This document shows, in pieces, positions 11,322-22,141 of a DNA stretch of 29,722 nt (positions within the stretch are counted from its first letter, which is position 1; every line of letters starts with the position of its first letter). The stretch lies in the NCBI GenBank assembly GCA_018902385.1, contig JABSSW010000101.1, positions 1 to 29,722 of the forward strand, given 5' to 3'. Below the pieces are notes generated by a model that saw only the letters and a program-made list of their open reading frames with translations, searched no databases and was not told the DNA's origin. The position numbers were made by a program, and so were the translations under genes. This DNA is from Physcia stellaris (lineage: Eukaryota; Ascomycota; Lecanoromycetes; Caliciales; Physciaceae).

Positions 11322-11463
11322 GGGTCACAATGATAAGGAAATGGGTGGAGCGCTCGGAGAAGCAGTGACGGATGCAGTTGGGCCCATGTGTTTGGAGGTT
11401 GCGAAGATGTGGCAGAAGACACCGGGTGAAGAGGATATTATTGAGGCGAGGTTGAAAAGCTAA
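11322..11463 (+). pseudogene. Possible terminal exon of an unrecognised gene
   Basis: After a good acceptor (ATTAACATTCAG, ending about 11320) a frame reads through DKEMGGALGEAVTDAVG, then MCLEVAKMWQK and EDIIEARLKS, to a stop at 11461-11463. The composition is strongly protein-like and acidic-helical, but no upstream exon in a consistent frame was found. It may be the remnant 3' end of a decayed gene. The family is not recognised. Confidence 0.25.
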
Positions 11464-11799
11464 CAAGCCCGACTGCTCACTTGCTCCTACGCCGTATTAT
11501 AGTAGACCTCGCCGGATCAGAATTTTGCTTGCAAAATTGGTGAACTCGAAGATGTTTGAGAAGCTTGTGTGGGTGTCCTCTTTGAAGATCCCACTTTGAC
11601 TAAGACATGAGATTAAGGTCTGGTGCTATGGTCACAGATCGTGTGCCAGTCCTGTATTAAGCTGGATATTGGTGGATTAGTACCTGAGTCTATAGTTGGT
11701 GGTGGTATCGACTTACGCTTCTTATTCAGACCGGTTTGCAATCTTTTAGCCCCTCTCATGAAGTAGTCACCTCATACATACTCCAGGCAGCAAGACTAA
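11464..11799. other. Intergenic region, nothing recognised
   Basis: About 340 bp downstream of the MND1 stop (that gene is on the minus strand). No supported feature was found. Confidence 0.4.
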
Positions 11800-12491
11800 T
11801 TATAACTCAGCCAAACCCTCGCCTTCGACGTATTCCGCGCCGTAATACTCCCTTCTCAGTCCATCCATCCCTTCCGTATTCCCGTTCAAGAGCTTGCTCA
11901 TGTATCCTTCAATCAACATCACATTGTCCGTCCATCGTTCAGCCTTGGCCTTAATTCCTTCAACTTGCTTTATCTTCCTTTCCACATCCTCTAGATCATT
12001 GTCGGCATAGCCAGCCAGCTCCTTCCTCAAAGCCTTGACTTCTTCGGACAGAACCTCTTCCTTAGTGATCAGCATCTCCTCTCGCCTTCTTCTTCTCCAT
12101 CGGCTCTTTGCGCCCTTGCCGCTGCTACCTTCTCCTCAAGCTCGCTGACAGCTTTCGTAGCACCCTCCAACTCGGCCTTTAGTTTCGCTAGCTCAGATGT
12201 GCGAAGAGCGGTTTCTTCAGAAGCGAACGACCAGTACCAGTTGCCGCTGCCGATTTTTTCGACATGGATTTTCCATCATCGGACAGGGCTTGCAGATACT
12301 CTTTCACTTGCATGCCGTTGATCGAGGCAACAGAAGGAGGATTTTTCGAGATCCTTGAGTGTGTGCGCTGTGAGTGAATCGCGCAGGTAGGAGAGGACGA
12401 GGGCTTGTTTTGCTGATGGTGGGAGTGATTTTGGTGCCTATAATGATACAATCAGAAAGAAAGACAGGGCACATGGCCATCAACGTACCAT
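11800..12491 (-). pseudogene. MND1: MND1 meiotic recombination factor, frameshifted
   Basis: Mnd1 pairs with Hop2 as a coiled-coil heterodimer that helps Dmc1/Rad51 in meiotic strand invasion. The start ATG (12491-12489) is split off as a one-codon exon by a 51 bp intron (12488-12438, GTACGT...TTATAG), a typical arrangement. Then come APKSLPPSAKQALVLSYLR and AHTLKDLEK, the winged-helix NPPSVASINGMQVKEYLQAL with DDGK, GSGNWYWSFASEETALR, and a coiled coil (KLKAELEGATKAVSELEEKV). The C-terminal block has KALRKELAGYADND and AERWTDNVMLIEGYM, the Mnd1 signature around RWTDN. Three frame changes are needed: in the A-run after DLE, in the A-run after DDG, and just before MLITKEE (about 12076). Two of the three lie in adenine runs, which fits either decay or homopolymer sequencing errors. 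Length matches the family. Confidence 0.8.
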
Positions 12492-13095
12492 GGCTGGCAA
12501 TTAGCTACCATTGGCTTGCCTTCTCAGGAGCCTTTAGATCTGTTCAATAATGGTTTCTCGGTGGATAGATTGAGATGACAAAATCGATTTAGGGTTAAGC
12601 GAGACGAATTATTTCACGAAGCCGAGAGATTCAGGATGATACTTAAAAAGCAACTTTCCGATCACGGTTCTTTCTAGCAAGTAGTTGCGAGCTGAGCAAA
12701 TACGAATGGGAACAACGGTTTACTGAAACCATGAGATCGTCAAGGAGATAGGACTCTGTTTCTATCGCCTATTGCGCTTGTCGACAACGATAACCGACTT
12801 ACCGTATGATGATTCCATTAACCAGTTGTCTCGGAGTCTTCATGCAGGAAGCCAAAGTCACCTTGTCCGTAGGGTGACCTTTGATGAACCCTTGGCGCTG
12901 TTGGGTTATTAGAATAATTCTCTGCCCGACCAGAGTAGAATATACTAGCTTCATCGCTGGAGTACTTGTCGATCTCGGCTCTTCAGATTGGCATAGAATA
13001 AGCCATATGTCAAGTAGATAGGATAGTTACATTCCTCTCCTCAGGATGCGACTCTGTCGAGCTACGGCTAGAGGGTAATGAATTGACATGGCACG
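12492..13095. other. Intergenic region, nothing recognised
   Basis: About 600 bp between MND1 and the 3' end of the next minus-strand gene. No open frame of note, no RNA gene and no repeat were recognised. It presumably holds the MND1 promoter. Confidence 0.4.
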
Positions 13096-13781
13096 TCAAT
13101 CATTTTGGTGGGTGCCGAAGCTTCCTTTTCTTGTGTCTTCTTCTCTCTTTGATTCATTATCAGTTGATGGCTCTGCTTCCTCGGGTTCTTGAGCAGGGTC
13201 CAACAAGCCGAGCCTTTGAACGTCCGGTTCACCATCATGGTCCGAGATCTCCTCGCCTTCGACGAAGGCTAGGTCACCTGTTTCGCCAAGAATGTGTTCT
13301 GCAGCTTCTTCGAGCAAGATGCCGACAGCCAATAGTGCTGTTTCGTCCATGCTCCCAAAGCTGACATCTCCCTGAGTACCGAGGGCACTTTCGTAATACT
13401 CGGAGGCGTATATATGCACAGCTTTCAGCAAGTCAGTGTCAGGGAGTACTTGATCTTGTTTCAGATGTCTATGAGCCCAATATATATCATCCTCTTCATA
13501 TCGGACAGGTGCGCGGCGACGTCGAAACAAAACTTCATCGGGCGGGACAGGAAGAGAGCTTGATGTAGCTATGTCGCGGGTCGTAGATGTGTATGGGGCA
13601 TCAGGTATAAAGCGCTGAGTTGAGACGCGCCCTTGTATTGTCAGGTTGGTAGTCAATCGAACAGTCATGGTCCATCAAGCTCACCGGCAACTGCATCGTA
13701 GACGGTGGCGTTGCGCTTGCTAGAGCCGACAATAGTCTGGCCATTTTCGGCAAGGATCTCGCCTTCTTTGGAGGAGGACAT
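13096..13781 (-). CDS. Conserved fungal protein of unknown function, 210 residues, two exons
   Basis: Exon 1 is 13781-13685 (MSSSKEGEILAENGQTIV...). A 53 bp intron (13684-13632) has donor GTGAGC, a CTGAC branch-point motif and acceptor ACAAG. Exon 2 is 13631-13096. The 633 coding bases keep one frame. The middle has a compact conserved-looking block (VPPDEVLFRRRRAPVRYEED, then DIYWAHRHL, DTDLLKAVHIYASEYYES, SMDETALLAVGILLEEAAEH). This is followed by a disordered acidic tail rich in Glu, Asp and Pro. There is no signal peptide or membrane segment. The basic RRRR patch followed by helices suggests a nuclear adaptor, but that is inference. I recall similar hypothetical proteins in other ascomycetes but no assigned function. 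It is divergent from the ERCC8-like locus about 200 bp away. Confidence 0.75.
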
Positions 13782-13989
13782 GATGCTGTAGGTTTGCTAC
13801 AATTGTCTTTTGGTATCAATGATCCTTTGAATTGAAATAATACCTTAGTAAATCGTTTGAAAAGACCACTGCAAATGAGAAGCTCGGACTTTACGGTTTT
13901 AAGTCTTCACCTAGAAACCTCAAGCTCTTGACGAAACCTCGATCTGCAAAGTCAAACTCGCTCGTTGGAAGCACGAGCGCAACTATCTA

Positions 13990-15404
13990 ATGTATGAATT
14001 CATATCTCTTTGGGCGCGCGCTGGAGTTTGTCAGTTCCCAATCGCTGCAGCGCATATTGTGTTGGACTTCTGCATTCAATTCAACCGGCCCCGGCAATTC
14101 GATTCGATGGCAGCGATGGCCAACACCACCATAGTGGTCTCGAAGGATACTGTCTTGGCTCACAAGGCTGGCGTAAACTGCATCACCATCGACAAGTTCG
14201 AAGGAAGATAGTATGGAGCTATAGTAATCAAGTTGCAAGCTGACGTTACCAGTCTGCTTTCTGGAGGGGAGCTGAAGATCTTCAATTAGCCTATGGGACC
14301 TCGAGACCATCAGGAATGGTTCGAAGCAGTTTATCTATCATCCTATGGGTTCTGTTTGAGAGGTACCTATGTGAATCCAGTTTAAATCGTTGTCTGCGCT
14401 TATCCGTGTACAGATCCAAGTCGACTCTGCATCAATTCAGGATAATACATCTCTCCTTCTACCCTTTCGACTCCCTTGCATTCCTCTCCTCTCGTACGAC
14501 CACTCATTGAAGATTTGACAGCCAGACTCTCGGCCCTTCAGCCTCCTTCGACCCATTCCGTGGTATACTCCCATGCGCTCTCCCCTATAGCGGATCACTT
14601 GCTAGTCGCTTGCGCTACGCAGCATCCTGCGGTCAGGTTGGTGGACTTACGAACTGGTGCAGCCGCACACTCGCTATCTGGCCATCAAGGCGCGGTTCTT
14701 TCGGCGGCTTGGAGTCCGGAGCATGACCATATCACAGCTGAGTGGAGGGTCTGACGGAACTGTAAGACTTTTGGGATATTCGGCGCAGCGCAGGCTGCCT
14801 GGGTGTGCTCGATATGGAAGATTCTGTGGGAGTCTTGGGGGAGAGGATGGACTTGGAACGAAAGCACGACCACTGGGACAGGGTAAAGCGCACGTCGGAA
14901 CTTGCAATGGCGTGGTCTGGACTGGACGGAAAGCACCTTGTTACTACCGGTCACGATGAACGAGTGAGGGTATGGCATACTGATAGTGGCGCAAATGCTC
15001 TATCTCATTTTGGTCCAATCATCAAGAACACAAACTTCATCCACTCTTCTTCCTCTGATCGCGCCCGGATATGCCTCCTTCCTGGAGGTCATATCATGTT
15101 CTACCCCAATGAGAAAGAAATCTTAACTTTGATCTTTTCGAAGGAACACTGCTCAAGCGGCTCCGAGACCCCAACGCTGCCTATTCCCATGGTAGTGGCA
15201 GTGCTGGACAGCGAAATGTACGATAGAATAACCTCATTGGCCTGGAGAGCCGCTGGTGATGTTGAGATGTACTCTGCCCATTCCGATGGGGTCATCCGAG
15301 CGTGGAAGCCTCGAACAGCAGAAGAGGTTGAAGCCGATAATGAGGAGGCGGAAGGGGCGCACAGGAAGAGAGTGAGAGTAGAAGAGGAAAAGAGAAGCGC
15401 TTAA
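13990..15404 (+). pseudogene. ERCC8/CSA-like WD40 protein (Rad28 family), decayed
   Basis: The family comprises WD40 substrate receptors of CUL4-DDB1 ligases acting in transcription-coupled repair. The N-terminal part falls in two frames: ARAGVCQFPIAAAH at 13990 onward, then LLHSIQPAPAIRF, then AHKAGVNCITIDKFEGR. LWDLETIRNGSK follows near 14290, and IIHLSFYPFDSLAFLSS near 14440-14493. At about 14510 SYDHSLKI is followed by TGA where the repeat expects Trp (TGG to TGA). The next block is VVYSHALSPIADHLLVACAT with HPAVRLVDLRTGAAAHSL. Frame changes near 14740 and 14770 lead to LSGGSDGTVRL and WDIRRSAGCLGVLDMEDS. The 3' frame 14805-15404 holds VTTGHDERVRVWHTDSGA, LLPGGHIMFYPNEKEIL and DRITSLAWRAAGDVEMYSAH, and ends in an acidic/basic tail. 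The WD40 repeat order is that of CSA, but at least four lesions block translation. Confidence 0.75.
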
Positions 15405-15488
15405 TGACGTCTTCCGAGTTTGACAAAACAGAAGATCACGTTCACTTAGGCATCTTTGGCGGAAAAAACTCCATTCACATGATCTGCT

Positions 15489-16603
15489 CTATTCGCAGCA
15501 AGCCTTCGCAGGAACCAGCTTCTGCTTCAATCTGGCCTCAGACTCGATTCGATTCTTCCACTTCCGAGCCTCGCCTCTGGCCAGGATTATGGTCATCCGC
15601 AAGATGGGTAAATGCGTTTCAGACTCTCGAGTTGCACCGTTGAGCCATTCACATAGGAAAGAGAGGCCGTTCCCATTGGCGTGAAGTTCCATCGTCCGAA
15701 GGCCCAGTTGAGTATATAGTCAGCAGTCGTCTGTCCCTGACGCACCATCGCCGCCTCAGCGTTTTCCTCCAGAGGAGGCTGGGGGACGAGAAGCCGCAAC
15801 AATTGCTTTGATACGGTAAATCTCATCCTTTGGAGCGGACAACAGGAAAGTCTCTAGCGTTTCAAGGTTTACTGCTGACGTTTTGCCTCCTTTAGATGAC
15901 AGCGTGACGGAGAGTACCTCCACTTCGCTCTGGTGATCGGCCTTGTGTTCATGGCTATGCGCTTCTTGTACATCAAGTGGTGCCTGCAAAGTTATGTCTT
16001 TCGCCAAGGTGCTGTCGAGGCCCAGTAGGAGACTCATATCAACACGCCCACGATCAGACTTAACATTAGCAATCTGAAGCTCGAGGTCTCAACACGATCC
16101 AAGCAGTCTTCGTATCTCCTCATCAACATGCTCCACTTGTTGAAAACAATCAGGTCTGTGTACCTGGCTTGCATTTTAGCTGTATAGCTCGTATCCTCAT
16201 ATCCCCTTCCAATTCTCCACATCAATAACAACAATCACACCGTCGAGCGAATAACAACCTGTCTCCCTCCCAGTCTATTAACCTCCATAGCCAAAGTCGC
16301 CGGAAAAGCACTTCCGCTGGTCTCAATGATGATGCGAGCTGGCTTGACATCGTTGCGGAGCGTCTCAAGGGCATCTCCAAGCTGACCAACGAGGTTGCAG
16401 CAGATACAACCGTTCAGGAGCTCTTTGACACCAGAGATTGATGACGAGGAAGCAAGCTGGGAGTCGATAGCTACATCACCGAACTCGTTCTTCAGAAGAG
16501 CGAGTCGGTAGTCCTTGGGCAGTTGCGGTATCAAATTCAGTATCAATGTGGTTTTACCTGAACCCAGAAAGCCTGTGATTATGGTGATTGGTATTGAAGT
16601 CAT
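15489..16603 (-). pseudogene. CobW/G3E-family zinc-metallochaperone-like GTPase, frameshifted
   Basis: G3E GTPases of this type hand metal, often zinc, to client enzymes. From the start at 16603 the frame shows the Walker A loop TIITGFLGSGKTTLILNL, an ALLKNEFGDVAID switch, the metal-binding CxCC motif in NGCICCNLVGQLGDALETLR, and IIIETSGSAFPATLAMEV. The frame is lost near 16245. After it come DGVIVVIDVENWKG, then DTSYTAKMQARYTDLIVFNKW (the base-recognition NKxD-like position reads NKW), then SDRGRVDMSLLLGLDS. A His-rich stretch EAHSHEHKADHQ follows, typical of the family, then LETFLLSAPKDEIYRIKAIV. After another shift come DYILNWAFGRWNFTP and the C-terminal MTIILARGEARKWKNRIES ending at 15489. 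At least four frame changes are needed. It is convergent with the ERCC8-like locus, 84 bp apart. Confidence 0.8.
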
Positions 16604-16900
16604 TTTCTCAGTAAATTGATTCTCAGCGGTTTCGATTTCTGAATTTGCTCGGTATTTTTTTCTCGCTATTTCATAATTCAGATCTTCATTTTGTTTTTGT
16701 CGAGCTTAATCTGTCGAGCAATACAGATAGAATTTACGAGCACAATGAAGTTTAGTCTCAGTTGGCTCTCAGCTTCTCACGCTTATTCCGATATTCCTTT
16801 GCCCGCTGACTCTGCAGCCAGTTCTGGGGTTAGGGTTCTATAATTTTTAGTGCGCGGGAAGCAAAAGCTTGGCATTATTCTGATCAATAGAATCGCTGAA
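16604..16900. other. Transition from gene-rich to hypermutated DNA
   Basis: About 300 bp upstream of the G3E start. CpT, CpC, ApG and GpG still occur normally here (for example CAGTTGGCTCTCAGCTTCTC around 16760), so the region is not hypermutated although it is fairly AT-rich. A single GGGTTAGGGTT occurs near 16830 and does not form an array. No gene was recognised. Confidence 0.5.
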
Positions 16901-19002
16901 TTTCTTGTTTTCGAATTGATTTATTAACGTACATCGATTCGAAAATTTCAAAAATCGCATTTTTGATTTTCTAGATTTTCGCATTTTTTCGTTTTCGTTT
17001 TGTCGGACATTTCATGAAGCTTTTTTCAACGTGAAATCGATATTGCAAATCGTCGTTTCGCATTTTGTTTTATTAAAACTGATTTGAAAAAAGACGAAAA
17101 AATTCGTTTGATTTTTTATCGTTGAATTTATTTCGATGTTTTCGTTTCGAAGTGACATTTTCATTTTGCTTGCAAAGTTCATGATACTTTTTTCTCGTTT
17201 ATTTTTTTTTGATATGATGATTAAATTTTTTAAACATTTTTTTCGTGTGCGTGATCATGTAATCGAACGTGTAAAAAAAAAAAATGTTTTTTCAAAAAAA
17301 CAAATGAATTTCGTCGATTGACAGAATTTTCGAACAATTTGATTGCAATTGTGCGTTGAAAATCGAAATGAATCGTAATGATTTTCGAATTCAAAGTTTG
17401 TAAAATAAATAGAAATTGACTACAGAAATCATTAAAAAATTGATTAAATTGATTTTAAATCAAAATTTTCGATTTCTAATGACAATAAAAAAATAAATCG
17501 TTTTCGTTTGTGCATTGTTGTCGATATGTCGTTAAATGTGTTTGTTGTATTGTCGTATAAATTTTGAAAAAAAAAAATTCGAAATATATATTTTTCGATG
17601 AAATATTCTTTCGTTTTATCGGATTTTTGTAAAATTTATCGTCGAAATCTTGAAAAATATGAATCGTAATGAAATATTGAATCGTGAAATTGTTCTGAAA
17701 AACAACACAAAGCGTTTGATTTTTGTGATCGACGTTTGCGTTGATTTTTTAAAATTTGTTGTTGTAAATATTAACGTATTTCAATCAATTTTTTCGTAAA
17801 AATGTTTCGAAATTTGACAACGATGTTGAATAATCGTTTCGAGCTTGAATCGTATCGATTATATCGTGATCGCGTTGTTTGATTCGATGATCAATTTGAC
17901 GCTGTTGAAAAAATTGTTCAAAATCAAAATGTAATTTTCGACGTTTGATGAAAAATATTTTCGATTAATTGAGTATCGCGCGAGCAAAATCGAAAAATTG
18001 ATTTTTTTGAATCGAAATATGTTTAATTCTTGATTGATTTTCAAATTTGCAACGTCAAATTTCTTGAAAATGTAAAAAAGTTGACAAATAACTATCGTCT
18101 GTTATATTATAATATTTGTGATTTTTTATCGATTTTTTCACATTGACTTCAAAATGTGTACATTACGAATTTTCGCATGTTGACGTTTCGTCGACAACAA
18201 ATCAATTAGACGAAATTGATATTTCAAATTAGCGAAACAGAAATCGCTGTAAAAAAATCGAATTTTCGATATCGTTGAAATTTTGTCGTCGATATAAATC
18301 GTTTTGAATTGTTGATTTTTCAAATAACGTTTAATATTTTCGAATCGATTAACATAGCGTTTTGACGATTTAATATGGACAAATTGATCGTTATGAAAAT
18401 TTGATACGTTTAAACGGCGTTTTACAGTCGCAAAAATTCATAATTAACAAAAACTTGTCGATAAAAACGCCAGCGTTTCTGTTTTTCGTTGACGTTTTCA
18501 AATCGTTGAATTTGATTTTCATTTAATTTTTGAATTTTCGTTTCACGTCGAAAAGTGCATTGCGATTTGTATGTTTGATTAACAACTCGATGTTGATCAT
18601 GTTGAAATAAAAATTGAACAATTAAAACAAAAATCGTCTCGTATAGTTTCGGACACGAAATCAAATTTAACGAATTTTTTTTTGCAATTTGCAATAATGT
18701 ATAATCGTTTGAAAAAAAGAATAAATCGTGCAAAATTTGACGCAAAATTTTTTCGAATCGATTTTTTTCAGATTTTTTTATTGAATTTTCGAATTTCGAA
18801 AAATTTATTGCTTTTTTTCAGAAATTTCGCGTTCGTCAATTTCATTTAATCAAATATGTTAATTACATTATGATTACAAAATCGTCGAAATATGCAAAGA
18901 ATAAGCGAAATATAATGTATATAAAATGTAATGTGCAAAAATATCGAAATGAAAAATGTCAGAAAAAATCAAAAAAACAAACAAACAGTTTCATTTACAT
19001 GT
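16901..19002 (-). mobile_element. Unidentified degenerate element, heavily hypermutated
   Basis: This AT-rich stretch left of gypsy copy A is not repeated in copy B. Minus-strand frames at 18422-18745, 18138-18323 and 17859-18044 run in one direction and look like pieces of one protein. Examples are SCPKLYETIFVLIVQFLFQH, KSQCTFRRETKIQKLN and RRFRFY-like KRWRFYRQVFVNYEFLRL; further along, IYIDDKISTISKIRFFYSD and FSILLARYSINRKYFSSNV. I do not recognise a reverse transcriptase, integrase or transposase motif. It could be another repeat family or flanking sequence that was itself duplicated. The strand is inferred from the longer frames only. Confidence 0.4.
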
Positions 19003-19430
19003 GTCGAGAACAATGTGTGAAAGAATGTAAAAAACTTGATTGTTAATTTTTCAGAAAAAAGTTTCGAAATATATATTGTAAATTATGTGACAAATGATTT
19101 GTTTTGACGACAAGCGCGTTTTATTTCAGATTTATTAGTACGCAAGGTGACAATCGAAGTGAAGAGCGAACAGATTTTCAAAAACATATGTAAAAATTTG
19201 ATTTTTTAGTCGACAAGCTAGTTTGCAAATTTTAACAATTTGTTTTCGATGTACGTTAAAAAATAAACGACAAATCGTTTCTGACAAATTGGTGTTTCGA
19301 AATTTCTAACAATTTGTTTTGATTAAAATAAACGATATCGTTTCAAACAATATTCGTGTTGATATTTTTAATTTTTTTTTAATTATTGAAGTCGATGAAA
19401 TCGTCGTATCAAAATATCAATTGCAACGAT
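19003..19430 (-). repeat. LTR-like terminal sequence of copy A (3' LTR)
   Basis: It begins TGTCGAGAACAATGTGTGAA and matches 25424 onward (TGTCAAGAACAATGTGTGAA), including AAAAAACTTGATTGTTAATTTT and AAGTTTCGAAATATATATTGTAA. Similarity between the two copies stops abruptly to the left of this word in both places, as expected for a shared element terminus. The inner edge of the LTR is estimated from where pol-like coding starts. Confidence 0.5.
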
Positions 19431-20035
19431 TCATGACGTGATTGAAAATGTGATCAATTCGATTGTGATTGACTTTCGAAACAAAACAAATGATTCGATG
19501 TCAAAAATTAACGAAAATGTCGTGTTCGATTTACGTGAAATAACAATTGCGAATCGTTGATTTGTTGATGATTGATTGACAAACGTCAACGTCGATATTG
19601 TGAAAATTTTTTTAATGATGAAATAACGACGAAAAACTTTGACGAAATGACAATTTTGATTGACGAAATTATAAAAAAAATTTGCAAACAATTTGACAAA
19701 AAAATCGTAAAACGTAAAACGTTTTCGTAATTTTGTACAAAATTTTAAACGTTGTCGACTTTTAATAAATTTCGTCATTTATCGTATTATGATTTTCAAT
19801 TGTTTCATTTGACAAAATATTAATCGTCACGACGTTTGATTTGACGTTTGTTGATAAATTTTTCAATTTTTCGTATTTTAATTCGATTCGTGTTTTTTGT
19901 TACGAAAACAAAATTTGATTGATTTGAACGCGAACGATTGAAAAAATCGTTCATTGATAAAAAAAAACAAATTTTAATTGAATTATAATAAAACAAAATG
20001 TATACGTCAATGATTCGAAAATTTCAATCGATATG
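19431..20035 (-). pseudogene. Gypsy pol C-terminal tail, copy A
   Basis: A frame at 19431-19778 (RQRLKFCTKLRKRFTFYDFF; VNQSSTNQRFAIVISRKSNT; ITIELITFSITS) and the sequence up to 20035 follow the integrase C-terminus. The equivalent stretch in copy B carries an IEKFINKRQ motif that resembles the start of a chromodomain in chromovirus-type integrases. In this family a basic, Ser/Thr-rich tail normally ends pol. Only position and faint motifs support this. Confidence 0.4.
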
Positions 20036-21197
20036 TCAAATTGTCAATTTTTTCAAATTTTTTGAAAAAATCGATATATTGTTGATTGAATTTTTTATCG
20101 AAATTTCAATTGTCGATATGTTGTAATCATGATGCAATTTAATCAATACATAATCGTCAATTTTCATGAACAAAAATTGATGTTTGCAATCAATAATAAT
20201 ATTTGTTGTCGTTTGAACGAATGCAATAACGTCGATCATTTCAAAACGAACACGAATAATTGCATTGAAAAAAGTTTTTACGAATGATTTTCGATTGTCA
20301 ATTGCGAAAAATTTTTTCAAATCGTCGATGAAATCAAATGTAACGAATTGACGAAACATGTTCAAGAATTGCAACGAAATGAATTCGTAAAACGTTCGTT
20401 GATGTTTTGTGAATAATGACAAAATGAAAATTGTTGAAATGACGTTGCAATTTGATCGATATTTTAAAATCATTCAATTGAATTTTTTAAAACGTTTGTA
20501 ATGAATAAAATCGAAAAACAATTTGATTATTTGATTAATTCGCTCGAATTGATCGTCGATCTGAAAATAATATGCAATTGAATAAAGCAAACGAATTTCG
20601 AATTGTTTGAAAATTGTTGTTCGCATATCAAACGAGAAATTTGCGATCTCGATTCGAAATTATGATTTTCGATATATTTTGATCAACAGCATTTAATTTG
20701 TCGATTAACGCGATTTTTTTCAACGACAAATCGAATAGTTTTTGTCGACAATGAATATGAATCGTTTCGTGAATTTGCAGATGACAAATATCGTGATATT
20801 CAATTCGTGCGAAAAACAAATAAAGTCAAAATGAAATTAATGATGATTGTATGAAATGAAATCGACGAAATTAATATAAATTGTAACGATAAATACGATG
20901 CGTGTTTTTGATTTAATATATTTAACATTTCGAACAATGTTTCAAATAGTTACGCAAATAACGAAACAAATCGCGAATATAATATGAAACGAACATTTTT
21001 TCCATAAAACATTTGACATAATTCGCATGTTCGTCGTCATGAATTAATCGCAAAATGTTTGATACTGACGAAATGAAAAATGCAAAATCGACGAAATTCG
21101 TAAACATGATTATTAATGATAAAATCGTCTTCGAACGAAAAATCAAATCGTTTTTTTTTTTATAAAAAAAATAGTTTTGCAACGTTTTCGTCGTCAA
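20036..21197 (-). pseudogene. Integrase domain, gypsy copy A
   Basis: From 21197 downward: the HHCC zinc finger (LRLIHDDEHANYVKCF, then YYIRDLFRYLRNYLKHCSKC), the catalytic core with KIIISNRDRKFLV at about 20628-20650, and the C-terminal stretch TKHQRTFYEF, FVQTTTNIIIDCKHQFLFMK and DDYVLIKLHHDYNI (20036-20473). Family members have SDRDRKF at the second catalytic Asp, and here it reads SNRDRKF. GAT to AAT after a G is the GpG to GpA change expected from the local mutation pattern. The zinc ligands survive. The core is interrupted, so the enzyme is inactive. Confidence 0.7.
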
Positions 21198-21344
21198 CGT
21201 TCATATTTGATTGATTTTTTGTCAATTCAAATCAATTTTGTCATCATCGAATATTCGATTGCGAAAATTTTTTATTTCGATTAATGAAATTGTGAACAAA
21301 GCATCAAGTTCGTTTTCGTCAAAATTTTTGATGCGTTGACGCGT

Positions 21345-22010
21345 TGATATTATCGTTGATTAAACGTGACAAAACATCAAAAACAATGTGTTGTTTGTTT
21401 GATTTATGTCGAATATCGAAATTGAAACGTTGAATGTAATTTGAAACACGAACAAAACGTAAATTGAATTTGTCGATTGAAATTGTTATCGTCGTGATTT
21501 GATTAACAATGTCGAATGCAAATTCATGATCAATATAAACGATTGTTTTGTTTGACGAAATTTGACAATATGTTTTGTTTTTGAATATTCACACAATGTT
21601 TGTTATTTTCAATTCAATCGATCGATATTTTGTTTCGACGTCGATAAATAATCGATTAAAAAAAAATATCGATTTTATAACATGACGAAAAAATATTTTG
21701 TTTGATTCGAAAAAAAAATTTTGACATAATATAGCATGACATCGAATTCGAATTTTTTGTTAGCATTTAAATCAATAAATAATTGACGTTTGAAATTCGA
21801 ATGAATTAAATAAAAAATTTTGTCAAAACGATTTGCAAAATATCGAATGAAATCAATTTTTTGCTGTAAAATGTTGTACGCGTGTTTTCGAAAAATAAAC
21901 GCGTTTAACGTTTTTGCAATAAATTCGTTACGCAAAAATTTCGTTTTTTTGTTTTGTAATGATTTGAAAATGTCAACATAATGAACAATGTAATCGCAAT
22001 CGGTCAATCA
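21345..22010 (-). pseudogene. RT connection and RNase H domain, gypsy copy A
   Basis: A TGA at 22010-22008 stands where the family has Trp before LTDCDYIVHYVDIFKSLQNK and KTKFLRNEF. LIHSNFKRQLFIDLNANK follows (the first RNase H Asp region), then TIVYIDHEFAFDIVNQITT, LRFVRVSNYIQRFNFDIRHK and HIVFDVLSRL at about 21361-21378. These match the YTDH...VRHKPG...PDALSR pattern of gypsy RNase H. One more TGA replaces Trp before IFKN. Most catalytic acidic residues look retained, but frames are broken. Confidence 0.7.
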
Positions 22011-22141
22011 AGTGAAAATACGTTTCGAATTGTCGAAAAATGCGAAAAAATCGAAATTTGACAATTGTTTTGAGTTTTTTTTCGAACGTGATTAAATCGA
22101 ATGAATCAATTTTTGATCGAAAAGTGAAATTGATAAATAAT

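Noticed and set aside
16825-16842. GGGGTTAGGGTT, telomere-like
   Set aside because: Only about one and a half TTAGGG units, with no array and ordinary sequence on both sides. A similar single word occurs near 12,590.
17136-17321. Plus-strand open frame rich in Phe/Lys
   Set aside because: Its composition is what any frame in A/T-run hypermutated DNA gives. No motif, and opposite to the likely coding strand.
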